Assembly (NCBI RefSeq): GCF_012848475.1
Contig: NZ_CP051666.1
Location: 271,501-335,500, forward strand
Length of the DNA stretch: 64,000 nucleotides
Origin: Marinobacterium sp. LSUCC0821
GTDB lineage: Bacteria; Pseudomonadota; Gammaproteobacteria; Pseudomonadales; Balneatricaceae
Reading direction: 5' to 3'
Shown here: piece after piece, positions 37,776 through 45,780 of the stretch
How positions within the stretch are numbered: the first letter of the stretch is position 1
Layout of the letters: every line of letters starts with the position of its first letter
Notes under the pieces: generated by a model
The model's database searches: none
The model's input: only the letters and a program-made list of their open reading frames with translations
What the model was told of the DNA's origin: nothing
Program-made: the position numbers and the translations under genes

Positions 37776-37800
37776 GCCGCTTTTCGCATTGAAAGGCGGC
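37776..37800 (+). terminator. Stem-loop after cysB
   Basis: GCCGCTTTTC and GAAAGGCGGC can pair with one G-T wobble around a five-base loop. No T run follows, so it is at most a weak or Rho-assisted end. Confidence 0.4.
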
Positions 37801-37821
37801 GAGTAAATCGCTAGAGTGACG

Positions 37822-37837
37822 CCTTCAAATTTGAAGG
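37822..37837 (+). promoter_or_regulatory. Perfect 16-base palindrome covering the thrH ribosome site
   Basis: CCTTCAAATTTGAAGG is a perfect palindrome whose right arm contains the AAGG of the thrH ribosome site (AAGGAGA, ten bases before the GTG). It could hide the site in mRNA or act as an operator. Confidence 0.5.
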
Positions 37838-37846
37838 AGAGTCCCC

Positions 37847-38464
37847 GTGGAACTAGCATGTCTTGATCTTGAAGGTGTATTGATCCCAGAAATCTGGATC
37901 GCATTCGCTGAAGAGACCGGAATTGAAGAACTAAAAGCAACGACTCGTGATATTCCAGATTACGATGTGTTGATGAAGCAGCGTCTTCGTATTCTAGATG
38001 AGCACGGTTTGAAACTTCCTCAAATCCAAGAGACTATCAGTCGTCTAAGCCCACTCCCTGGTGCACAGGAGTTTGTAGATTGGTTGCGTGAGCGTTTCCA
38101 GCTAATCATCCTGTCAGATACCTTCTATGAGTTTGCTGCACCGCTAATGGCGCAGTTGGGTAATCCAACTCTCTTCTGTCATAAACTTGAGGTTGACTCT
38201 ACGGGGCGCATCACTGACTACACGCTACGTCAACGCGATCCGAAACGTCAGTCAGTTCGCGCATTCCAATTGTTGAATTACCGTGTGATTGCGGCAGGCG
38301 ATTCATACAATGATACGACCATGCTAGGTCAGGCCGAAGCGGGTATCCTTTTCCATGCACCGCAAAATGTTATTGATGAGTTTCCTCAGTTCCCAGCGGT
38401 GCATACCTACGAAGATCTCAAGAAAGAGTTTCTTAAAGCGAGCAATCGAGAGCTAACGCTTTAA
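37847..38464 (+). CDS. thrH: ThrH, phosphoserine phosphatase / phosphoserine:homoserine phosphotransferase
   Basis: A HAD-family enzyme of 205 residues. The sequence ACLDLEGVLIPEIWIAFAEETGI replaces the usual DxDxT with DLEGV, which is characteristic of ThrH. It also has SDTFYEFAAPLMAQLG and AAGDSYNDTTMLGQAEAGILF with the final acidic motif. Pseudomonas ThrH dephosphorylates phosphoserine and can pass the phosphate to homoserine. GTG start with AAGGAG. cysB and thrH are close in Pseudomonas too. Confidence 0.92.
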   Translation: MELACLDLEGVLIPEIWIAFAEETGIEELKATTRDIPDYDVLMKQRLRILDEHGLKLPQIQETISRLSPLPGAQEFVDWLRERFQLIILSDTFYEFAAPLMAQLGNPTLFCHKLEVDSTGRITDYTLRQRDPKRQSVRAFQLLNYRVIAAGDSYNDTTMLGQAEAGILFHAPQNVIDEFPQFPAVHTYEDLKKEFLKASNRELTL

Positions 38465-38470
38465 TCTCTA

Positions 38471-38493
38471 AGCCGATCCTTGATCGGCTTTTT
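38471..38493 (+). terminator. Intrinsic terminator of thrH
   Basis: AGCCGATC-CTT-GATCGGCT followed by TTTTT. Confidence 0.85.
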
Positions 38494-38505
38494 AATGGAA
38501 AATTT

Positions 38506-39372
38506 ATGGCCCGTGTAGCAGTTGAGATAGTGACTAGCTTTGTTCTAAATCAGGATCACAAGATCGCTTACCGCATCTACCGTCATCCTGATGCAACAAC
38601 GGATCGTCGACTTTTGCTGATACACGGTGCAGGTGTTGCAGGGCGTTTTACTTGGGAGGCGATGCAGCACTTTTTGACCTCTTGGAGTGAAATCCTCGTC
38701 CCTGACCTGCGAGGTGCAGGTGAGACTCATCATCAGTTGGGGGAAGAGATTCCATTTACCGTGCATCAGTTGGTTGAGGACGTTGAAGCGCTAACCCAAC
38801 AACTGGACTGGAGCTCTTTTGATCTGGGTGGCTACTCTTTAGGTGGTCTGGTTTCGATGCTCTATAAAGAGCGAAATCGAGAGAAAGTCGAGAAGCAGTT
38901 CCTGTTAGAGAGCGCCATACTTGATCGCACTGAGTGGCAAGAGACGGTTCAGATACGTGAGCAGTATGCCCAAGCTGCTGTTCATCTTCATGGTGATGAT
39001 GCGGCAACAGGAATCAAAGCGTTTCTCGATACCATCTCGCCCAATCGTAGAGTTAGCCCTGCGGTTGAGAAGTTAACCATCGATCGACTTGGGGAGCGTG
39101 CTAAAGGTTTTGCACACTCTTTGGAGGCTGTTACTGCTGCTATTCGAGAGTTGGATCGAGAGAAATTATTAGCAGCACAAGGTGATGTCACCAGTTTTAT
39201 TGGTGGTTTGAGTGTTGAACCTATGCACCACCTGCATCAATCTTTGGCAGACAGAATGCCCAACTGGCACTACTTTTTGGTGCCAGGGACTGATCATTCA
39301 CTTCCATATCAAAAGCCTCGCCAAATCGCACGCATGATGGATGACGAGTTGCAGCGCTATCTATCAGCTTAA
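38506..39372 (+). CDS. Alpha/beta hydrolase
   Basis: A 288-residue alpha/beta-fold hydrolase with the oxyanion region LLLIHGAGVAGRFTWEAM, VPDLRGAGET, the nucleophile elbow GYSLGGLVS (Ser about residue 112) and the catalytic histidine in VPGTDHSLPYQ. No signal peptide. Substrate cannot be told. It follows the thrH terminator with a short gap; its last four bases overlap the end of the convergent marC-like gene. Confidence 0.85.
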   Translation: MARVAVEIVTSFVLNQDHKIAYRIYRHPDATTDRRLLLIHGAGVAGRFTWEAMQHFLTSWSEILVPDLRGAGETHHQLGEEIPFTVHQLVEDVEALTQQLDWSSFDLGGYSLGGLVSMLYKERNREKVEKQFLLESAILDRTEWQETVQIREQYAQAAVHLHGDDAATGIKAFLDTISPNRRVSPAVEKLTIDRLGERAKGFAHSLEAVTAAIRELDREKLLAAQGDVTSFIGGLSVEPMHHLHQSLADRMPNWHYFLVPGTDHSLPYQKPRQIARMMDDELQRYLSA

Positions 39373-39956
39373 ACTTTTAGCGCCAAAATACCGTTGATTA
39401 GCATCTGAACAGCGATTGATATCAGAATCATACCCATCAAACGTTCGATCGCTTTTAGACCGCGTTTACCCAAGACTTTGTAAAACCCTTGGCTCGCCAG
39501 AAGGATGAGGGCAGAAGCGCCCCATGCAATTAGCAGGGCTACTAACCAGTCTGTACTTCGCGTTGGATCGCTCTCAGCCAGAAGTACGAGTGTCGCCAAT
39601 ATTGAAGGACCCGCGATCATAGGTGTAGCTAAAGGAACAACTAGGGGTTCAGCGTCATACTCATCGTCACTAGAAACTCCACCTCTTGATGGGAAAATCA
39701 TTCGCACGGCGATGATGAGTAGAATTAGACCCCCACTAATGGATACGGCCTCAGTGCTTAGTCCAAGCAGGGAAAGGATGTTTGGTCCCAGATAGAGGAA
39801 TACCAGCATCAACGCTAGAGCAATGAATAGCTCGCGAATAAGCACCTTAACGCGGCGCTTAGCTTCAACTTGATTGAGGACCGATAGAAAGATTGGAATG
39901 TTTCCAAGCGGGTCCATAATCAAGAATAGTGTTAGTGCTGCAGCGTAAGTATCCAA
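39369..39956 (-). CDS. MarC-family integral membrane protein (YhgN-like)
   Basis: A membrane protein of about 195 residues with six predicted helices, close to E. coli YhgN: LFLIMDPLGNIPIFLSVLN, VSISGGLILLIIAVRMIFPS, VPLATPMIAGPSILATLVLL and ERLMGMILISIAVQMLINGI. I place the start at TTG 39956 because AAGGAG lies six bases upstream and the resulting N-terminus lines up with YhgN; the upstream ATG at 39974 would put that ribosome site inside the gene. Function of the family is not established. Confidence 0.88.
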   Translation of the reverse strand: MDTYAAALTLFLIMDPLGNIPIFLSVLNQVEAKRRVKVLIRELFIALALMLVFLYLGPNILSLLGLSTEAVSISGGLILLIIAVRMIFPSRGGVSSDDEYDAEPLVVPLATPMIAGPSILATLVLLAESDPTRSTDWLVALLIAWGASALILLASQGFYKVLGKRGLKAIERLMGMILISIAVQMLINGILALKV

Positions 39957-40079
39957 ACGGGTCTCCTTAAACATCTCTCTATAAAGCGAACCTCATTTTA
40001 ACCCTATTTTTCGCTACATTGCCCGTTTAATACCCTAATGGCAGTGGGTAATAGCGCTTCAATCTATTAAAAACGTAAA

Positions 40080-40091
40080 ATTGTCGACAAT
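40080..40091. promoter_or_regulatory. Candidate PrpR-type (GntR) operator, copy 1
   Basis: The perfect 12-base palindrome ATTGTCGACAAT lies upstream of the -35 box of the GntR gene. An identical copy lies 73 bases away. Confidence 0.7.
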
Positions 40092-40108
40092 CTTAGCCTT
40101 TTTGTTGA

Positions 40109-40137
40109 TTGTTAACCCTTATTAAGGCCGTTATCCT
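40109..40137 (+). promoter_or_regulatory. Candidate promoter of the prp regulator operon
   Basis: TTGTTA (40109-40114), a 17-base spacer and TATCCT (40132-40137), lying between the two operator copies. Confidence 0.5.
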
Positions 40138-40152
40138 AGTCGCAACATAAAT

Positions 40153-40164
40153 ATTGTCGACAAT
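40153..40164. promoter_or_regulatory. Candidate PrpR-type (GntR) operator, copy 2
   Basis: Identical ATTGTCGACAAT palindrome, ending four bases before the ATG of the GntR gene, where the ribosome site would be. Binding here would block transcription start or elongation. Confidence 0.75.
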
Positions 40165-40168
40165 TTAA

Positions 40169-40858
40169 ATGACTTCACAACCACTCTACGCAATTGGAAA
40201 CACCGAAACGAGCACGCTGGCTGATCGAGTTTGCCAACAGATCATTACTGCTATCGTTAAAGGTGAGATCAAGGCGGGTGAAAAAATCTCTGAGCCAGAA
40301 TTAGCACGTACCTACGGCATTTCTCGTGGGCCACTACGTGAAGCTATTCGGCGCTTAGAGGGTCTTAGATTGGTTGAGAGCCGCCCTAATGTGGGTGCAC
40401 GTGTCGTGCAGTTGAGTGTTAAAGAGCTGCTCGAAATATATCGAGTACGTGAAGCGCTAGAGGGTATGGCGTGTCGTTTGGCGGCTGTCAATATGAGTGA
40501 TGATGAGATCAAAGCGTTGCGTACTTTGCTTGATCAGCATCAAGCGGGTATCGAGCAGCAAGAGGGGCAGGCCTACTTCCAAAAAGAAGGCGACCTCGAT
40601 TTTCACTACCGTATCGTTATGGGCTCGGGTAACTCTAAGTTACAAGAGCTACTCGCAGCAGATCTTTACCATTTGGTACGTATGTACCGCTACCAGTTTA
40701 GTCTCTCTAGTTCGCGTCCAACTATGGCGCTGCGTGAGCATCACCAAATTTTAGATGCAATTGAATCACGCGATGAAGAGCTAGCAGAACTTCTAATGCG
40801 CCGACACATCAGTGCGTCGCGTCGCAATATCGAATCTAAATTAACTCAAGATAATTAA
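40169..40858 (+). CDS. GntR-family (FCD) regulator of the methylcitrate operon
   Basis: A 229-residue regulator with an N-terminal GntR winged helix (GEIKAGEKISEPELARTYGISRG region, then LREAIRRLEGLRLVESRPNVGARV split around residues 40-70) and a C-terminal FCD effector domain with metal-binding histidines (LDFHYRIVMGSGN and LREHHQILDAIESRD). It directly precedes prpB on the same strand, as in Pseudomonas, and two identical palindromes flank its promoter, so it is probably an autoregulated repressor of this operon released by a propionate-derived metabolite. No Shine-Dalgarno is visible before the ATG. Confidence 0.9.
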   Translation: MTSQPLYAIGNTETSTLADRVCQQIITAIVKGEIKAGEKISEPELARTYGISRGPLREAIRRLEGLRLVESRPNVGARVVQLSVKELLEIYRVREALEGMACRLAAVNMSDDEIKALRTLLDQHQAGIEQQEGQAYFQKEGDLDFHYRIVMGSGNSKLQELLAADLYHLVRMYRYQFSLSSSRPTMALREHHQILDAIESRDEELAELLMRRHISASRRNIESKLTQDN

Positions 40859-40876
40859 CTCCAAGGAGAGATAGAG

Positions 40877-41767
40877 ATGGCTCAATTATCCCCAGGTGCT
40901 AAGTTCCGCAAAGCGTTGGCTGACAACAGCCCACTTCAGGTTGTAGGTACTTTCAACGCATACAACGCAATGATGGCGACCCGTGTAGGTCACCAGGCTA
41001 TCTACCTCTCTGGTGGTGGTATTGCGAACGCATCATACGGACTTCCGGATCTTGGTATGACATCGCTTAACGATGTGATGGAAGATGTGCGTCGTGTAAC
41101 AGCCGCTTGTGATACTCCTTTGATGGTTGATATCGATACCGGTTGGGGTGGTGCATTCAACATCGCACGTACTGTTAAAGAGATGATTCGTGGTGGTGCA
41201 GCAGCATGTCACCTTGAAGATCAGGTTGCGCAGAAACGTTGTGGCCACCGTCCAAACAAAGAGATCGTATCTCTAAACGAGATGGTAGACCGTGTCAAAG
41301 CTGCGGTAGATGCGAAAACTGATGATGACTTCTTCATCATCGCACGTACTGACGCATTCCAGATGGAAGGTCTTAACGCTGCTGTTGAGCGTGCGCAGGC
41401 ATGTCTTGAAGCGGGTGCTGACGGTATCTTTGCTGAAGCTGTTCACACGCTTGAAGACTACAAAGCGTTCTCTCAGGGTATCAATGGTGGTCACCTACTT
41501 GCGAACATCACTGAGTTTGGTGCTACGCCACTATTCAACACCAAAGAGTTGGCTGAAAACGGCTGTACGATGGTTCTTTACCCACTTTCAGGCTTCCGTG
41601 CAGCAAACAAAGCATCGCTAAACGTTTACGAAGCCCTTCTTCGTGACGGAGATCAGAAAGCTGTACTCGATACTATGCAGACACGTATGGAACTATACGA
41701 TTTCTTGAACTACCACGACTTCGAACAGAAGCTAGACGCTCTGTTCCAGGAAGGCAAAAACAAGTAA
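40877..41767 (+). CDS. prpB: 2-methylisocitrate lyase
   Basis: Splits 2-methylisocitrate into pyruvate and succinate, the last step of the methylcitrate cycle; 296 residues. Seen: the family entry [21 protein letters not shown], metal-binding [17 protein letters not shown], the catalytic loop [15 protein letters not shown] (KRCGH motif) and [14 protein letters not shown] precedes the ATG. A seven-pair hairpin without T run separates it from prpC. Confidence 0.96.
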   Translation: MAQLSPGAKFRKALADNSPLQVVGTFNAYNAMMATRVGHQAIYLSGGGIANASYGLPDLGMTSLNDVMEDVRRVTAACDTPLMVDIDTGWGGAFNIARTVKEMIRGGAAACHLEDQVAQKRCGHRPNKEIVSLNEMVDRVKAAVDAKTDDDFFIIARTDAFQMEGLNAAVERAQACLEAGADGIFAEAVHTLEDYKAFSQGINGGHLLANITEFGATPLFNTKELAENGCTMVLYPLSGFRAANKASLNVYEALLRDGDQKAVLDTMQTRMELYDFLNYHDFEQKLDALFQEGKNK

Positions 41768-41791
41768 TTATTCATAGGTTCCCTAACTCTC

Positions 41792-41816
41792 GGACCCGTA
41801 GATGTATCGCGGGTCC
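41792..41816 (+). other. Intercistronic hairpin between prpB and prpC
   Basis: GGACCCG and CGGGTCC pair around an 11-base loop. There is no T run. It could be an mRNA processing or stability element inside the operon. Confidence 0.5.
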
Positions 41817-41837
41817 ATGTCATATAAGGAGAAAGAG

Positions 41838-42968
41838 ATGGCAGAAGCAAAAGTATTAAGCGGTGCAGGCCTTCGTGGTCAGTCAGCGGGAGAAACTGCA
41901 CTCTGTACCGTAGGTAAAACAGGTGCAGGTCTAACCTACCGCGGTTACGACATTAAAGAGCTTGCAGATAAAGCACAGTTCGAAGAGGTTGCATACCTAC
42001 TTCTTTACGGAAAGCTACCAAACCAGGCTGAACTTACCGCATACAAAGCGAAGTTGAAGGGCATGCGTGCACTTCCAGCTGCGCTGAAAACTGTCCTAGA
42101 GAACATCCCTAAAGATGCTCACCCAATGGATGTGATGCGTACCGGTTGTTCTATGCTGGGTAACCTAGAAACAGAGATGGATTTCTCTGAACAGCATGAC
42201 AAGATCGACCGCATGCTGGCTATCTTCCCAGGTGTCATCAACTACTGGTACAACTTTGCGCACAAAGGTATTCGTGTAGAGACAGAGACTGATGCAGACT
42301 CAATTGCAGAACAGTTCTTATGGACGCTACACAACAAGAAGCCAGAGCCACTTCACGTTCAGGTAATGCACGCATCTCTGATCCTTTACGCTGAACATGA
42401 GTTCAACGCTTCTACATTCACAGCGCGTGTATGTGCTTCAACGCTTTCTGATATCCACAGCTGTGTAACTGGTGCAATCGGTTCACTTCGTGGCCCACTG
42501 CACGGTGGTGCTAACGAAGCTGCAATGGCGATGATCGAGAACTGGAAATCAGCTGATGAAGCTGAAGAGGCGATCATGGGTATGTTGTCTCGCAAAGATA
42601 AGATCATGGGCTTCGGTCATGCTATCTACCGTGAGTCTGACCCACGTAACGCGATCATCAAAGAGTGGTCTGAGAAGCTATCTAAGCAGGTAGGCGATAC
42701 TCACCTATACGCTGTTTCTGAGCGAGTTGAAGCAGTGATGTGGCGTGAGAAGAAACTTTTCTGTAACGCGGACTTCTTCCACGCATCGGCTTACCACTTC
42801 ATGGGTATCCCAACTGAACTGTTTACGCCGATCTTTGTATGTTCGCGCGTTGCAGGTTGGACAGCTCACGTGATTGAGCAGCGTGCCAATAACCGTATTA
42901 TCCGTCCATCAGCAGACTACACTGGCCCAGAGTCGGCAGAGTGGGTTGCGATTGAAGATCGTGCTTAA
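41838..42968 (+). CDS. prpC: 2-methylcitrate synthase
   Basis: Condenses propionyl-CoA with oxaloacetate; citrate synthase family, 376 residues from the ATG at 41838, which has AAGGAG at proper spacing (the frame stays open upstream to 41802). Seen: ALCTVGKTGAGLTYRGYDI, the catalytic histidines in GPLHGGANEAAM and MGFGHAIYRESDPRN, and the aspartate in the HASAYHFMGIP-to-RVAGWTAHVIEQ region. Short bacterial type rather than the long allosteric GltA. Confidence 0.95.
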   Translation: MAEAKVLSGAGLRGQSAGETALCTVGKTGAGLTYRGYDIKELADKAQFEEVAYLLLYGKLPNQAELTAYKAKLKGMRALPAALKTVLENIPKDAHPMDVMRTGCSMLGNLETEMDFSEQHDKIDRMLAIFPGVINYWYNFAHKGIRVETETDADSIAEQFLWTLHNKKPEPLHVQVMHASLILYAEHEFNASTFTARVCASTLSDIHSCVTGAIGSLRGPLHGGANEAAMAMIENWKSADEAEEAIMGMLSRKDKIMGFGHAIYRESDPRNAIIKEWSEKLSKQVGDTHLYAVSERVEAVMWREKKLFCNADFFHASAYHFMGIPTELFTPIFVCSRVAGWTAHVIEQRANNRIIRPSADYTGPESAEWVAIEDRA

Positions 42969-42989
42969 TTAAGAGTAGGAACTGTATAA

Positions 42990-45599
42990 ATGAATACTCA
43001 ATACCGTAAATCTTTAACCGGCACGTCACTCGACTACTTCGATACGCGTGCAGCGGTTGATGCTATTGAAGCTGGCGCATACGCTAAACTTCCATATACA
43101 TCTCGTGTCCTTGCAGAGCAGCTTGTACGTCGTTGTGAGCCAGAGGCGCTAACCGATTCACTAAAGCAGTTAATCGAACGTAAGCGTGACCTTGATTTCC
43201 CTTGGTACCCGGCTCGTGTCGTATGTCACGATATCCTTGGTCAGACTGCGTTAGTCGACCTTGCAGGTCTGCGTGATGCGATTGCTGATCAGGGCGGTGA
43301 CCCATCTAAGGTTAACCCTGTTGTACCTACCCAGCTAATCGTTGACCACTCTCTTGCAGTTGAGGCTCCAGGTTTCGATCCAGATGCGTTCGAAAAGAAC
43401 CGTGCAATTGAAGATCGTCGTAACGAAGACCGTTTCCACTTTATCGACTGGACCAAAACAGCGTTCGAGAACGTTGATGTGATTCCAGCGGGTAACGGAA
43501 TCATGCACCAGATCAACCTGGAGAAGATGTCTCCGGTTATTCAGGCGCGTGAAGGTGTGGCTTACCCAGATACTTGTGTCGGTACTGACTCTCATACACC
43601 ACACGTTGATGCACTCGGTGTTATAGCTATTGGTGTTGGTGGTCTAGAAGCTGAAACTGTAATGCTAGGTCACCCATCAATGATGCGTCTTCCAGACATC
43701 GTAGGTGTGAAGCTAACAGGTAAACGTAACCCTGGTATTACTGCGACTGATATCGTATTGGCACTTACAGAGTACCTACGTCAGGAGCGTGTAGTCGGTG
43801 CTTACCTAGAGTTCTTCGGTGAAGGTGCTGATTCACTATCAATCGGTGACCGTGCGACTATCTCAAACATGACTCCAGAGTTTGGTGCGACGGCTGCGAT
43901 GTTCTACATCGATGGCCAGACGATCGACTACCTAAAACTTACTGGTCGTGAACCAGAGCAGGTTGCACTGGTAGAGCAGTACGCTAAAGAGACTGGCCTG
44001 TGGGCGACTGACCTTGTTGCTGCAGAGTACGAACGTGTTCTTGAGTTTGATCTATCAACTGTTGTTCGCAACATGGCAGGCCCATCAAACCCGCACCGTC
44101 GTCTACCAACTTCGGATCTAACAGATCGTGGTATCGCTGATGAAGCGAAATTGGCAGCAGCTAAAGCGGAAGAGGCTGAAGGTCTACTACCTGATGGCGC
44201 TGTTATCATCGCGGCAATCACCTCATGTACCAATACATCAAACCCACGCAACGTTGTTGCGGCAGGTCTTGTTGCTAAGCGCGCTAACGAGCTAGGCCTA
44301 GTGCGTAAGCCTTGGGTTAAATCTTCATTCGCACCAGGCTCTAAAGTTGCAAAACTCTATCTAGAAGAGGCGGGGCTTCTTCCAGAGCTAGAGAAGATGG
44401 GCTTTGGTATCGTCGCTTACGCATGTACAACCTGTAACGGTATGTCGGGTGCACTTGATCCTGTGATTCAGCAGGAGATTATCGATCGTGACCTATACGC
44501 GACAGCTGTACTATCGGGTAACCGTAACTTTGACGGCCGTATCCACCCATACGCTAAGCAGGCGTTCCTAGCGTCTCCACCACTTGTGGTTGCTTACGCT
44601 ATTGCCGGTACTATGCGTTTTGATATCGAGAATGATGTACTGGGAACTGATACCAACGGTAACCCTGTAACACTTAAAGATATCTGGCCATCAGATGAAG
44701 AGATCGATGCAATCGTTGCTAAGGCCGTTAAGCCTGAACAGTTCCAGCAGATCTACATTCCGATGTTCGATCTAGGTGAAGTAGAGAAGGCGCCAAGCCC
44801 ACTTTACGACTGGCGTGAAATGTCGACCTACATCCGTCGCCCTCCATACTGGGAAGGTGCATTGGCAGGTGAGCGTACCCTTAAAGGCATGCTGCCGTTG
44901 GCTGTGTTAGGTGACAACATCACCACTGACCACCTATCACCATCGAATGCGATTCTGGCTTCGTCAGCTGCCGGTGAATACCTTGCGAAGATGGGTCTTC
45001 CAGAAGAGGACTTCAACTCATACGCAACTCACCGTGGTGACCATTTGACAGCACAGCGTGCAACGTTCGCTAACCCGAAACTGTTGAACGAGATGTGTCG
45101 TGATGAGAACGGCGAGATCATTCAGGGCTCTCTAGCACGTCTAGAGCCTCAGGGTGAGCAGATGCGCATGTGGGAAGTTATTGAATCTTACATGGAGCGC
45201 AAGCAGAACCTAATCATCGTTGCTGGTGCTGACTACGGTCAGGGCTCGTCACGTGACTGGGCGGCTAAAGGTGTTCGTCTTGCAGGTGTTGAAGCGATCG
45301 TTGCTGAAGGCTTTGAACGTATCCACCGTACTAACCTTGTTGGTATGGGTGTGCTTCCGCTTGAATTCAAAGCGGGCGAGACACGCAATACGTACGGTAT
45401 TGATGGTACAGAGTCTTATGATGTGGAAGGTGAGATTGCGCCACGTGCTGATCTAACCCTAATCATCAACCGTCGTAACGGTGAGCAGGTTCGCGTACCA
45501 GTGACGTGTCGTCTAGATACAGCAGCAGAAGTTCGTGTCTACAAAGCCGGCGGGGTGCTTCAGCGCTTTGCGCAGGACTTCCTAGAAAGTAATTCTTAA
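42990..45599 (+). CDS. acnD: Fe/S-dependent 2-methylcitrate dehydratase AcnD
   Basis: Aconitase-family enzyme of 869 residues that dehydrates 2-methylcitrate to 2-methyl-cis-aconitate. Seen: DFPWYPARVVCHDILGQTALVDLAGLRDA start region, TCVGTDSHTPHVDALGVIAIGVGGLEAE, the cluster cysteines in SCTNTS and ACTTCNGM, and the C-terminal swivel domain (GDNITTDHLSPSNAI, YGQGSSRDWAAKG). Its position before prpF shows it is AcnD rather than AcnA. It works with PrpF and replaces PrpD. Confidence 0.95.
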   Translation: MNTQYRKSLTGTSLDYFDTRAAVDAIEAGAYAKLPYTSRVLAEQLVRRCEPEALTDSLKQLIERKRDLDFPWYPARVVCHDILGQTALVDLAGLRDAIADQGGDPSKVNPVVPTQLIVDHSLAVEAPGFDPDAFEKNRAIEDRRNEDRFHFIDWTKTAFENVDVIPAGNGIMHQINLEKMSPVIQAREGVAYPDTCVGTDSHTPHVDALGVIAIGVGGLEAETVMLGHPSMMRLPDIVGVKLTGKRNPGITATDIVLALTEYLRQERVVGAYLEFFGEGADSLSIGDRATISNMTPEFGATAAMFYIDGQTIDYLKLTGREPEQVALVEQYAKETGLWATDLVAAEYERVLEFDLSTVVRNMAGPSNPHRRLPTSDLTDRGIADEAKLAAAKAEEAEGLLPDGAVIIAAITSCTNTSNPRNVVAAGLVAKRANELGLVRKPWVKSSFAPGSKVAKLYLEEAGLLPELEKMGFGIVAYACTTCNGMSGALDPVIQQEIIDRDLYATAVLSGNRNFDGRIHPYAKQAFLASPPLVVAYAIAGTMRFDIENDVLGTDTNGNPVTLKDIWPSDEEIDAIVAKAVKPEQFQQIYIPMFDLGEVEKAPSPLYDWREMSTYIRRPPYWEGALAGERTLKGMLPLAVLGDNITTDHLSPSNAILASSAAGEYLAKMGLPEEDFNSYATHRGDHLTAQRATFANPKLLNEMCRDENGEIIQGSLARLEPQGEQMRMWEVIESYMERKQNLIIVAGADYGQGSSRDWAAKGVRLAGVEAIVAEGFERIHRTNLVGMGVLPLEFKAGETRNTYGIDGTESYDVEGEIAPRADLTLIINRRNGEQVRVPVTCRLDTAAEVRVYKAGGVLQRFAQDFLESNS

Positions 45600-45610
45600 G
45601 AAGTTGATAG

Positions 45611-45636
45611 GGGGCGTTGTTCACGCCCCTATTTTT
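45611..45636 (+). terminator. Intrinsic terminator-like hairpin after acnD
   Basis: GGGGCGT-TGTTC-ACGCCCC followed by TATTTTT, inside the acnD-prpF gap. It may reduce prpF expression relative to the upstream genes. Confidence 0.65.
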
Positions 45637-45763
45637 CAGACACGCCGTAACCCATCCATGGGGGCTCGGCAGTCGCCGTCCTGGCGACTGGCGGTCTGAA
45701 AAACAGGATCGTGCACCTGTGGTGCGCTAGAGATTCAACGGGGTGCATTTAGGCATCCTGTTT
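45632..45763. repeat. Two adjacent nested palindromic elements between acnD and prpF
   Basis: First element (45632-45703): outer arms TTTTTCAGAC-ACGCC and GGCGGTCTGAAAAA enclose a perfect eight-pair hairpin CAGTCGCC/GGCGACTG (45670-45690) and a CCCAT/ATGGG pair. Second element (45701-45763): outer arms AAACAGGAT/ATCCTGTTT enclose GCACC-TGT-GGTGC (45713-45725). Each could fold as a multi-branched structure. They share the A run where they meet and leave no coding sequence. REP-like in form; family unknown. Confidence 0.6.
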
Positions 45764-45780
45764 TATATGGAGAGTTTGAA

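Noticed and set aside
45632-45763. An integron attC site in the acnD-prpF gap
   Set aside because: The nested palindromes are suggestive in shape, but the core RYYYAAC/GTTRRRY ends are not evident and there is no integrase or cassette context.
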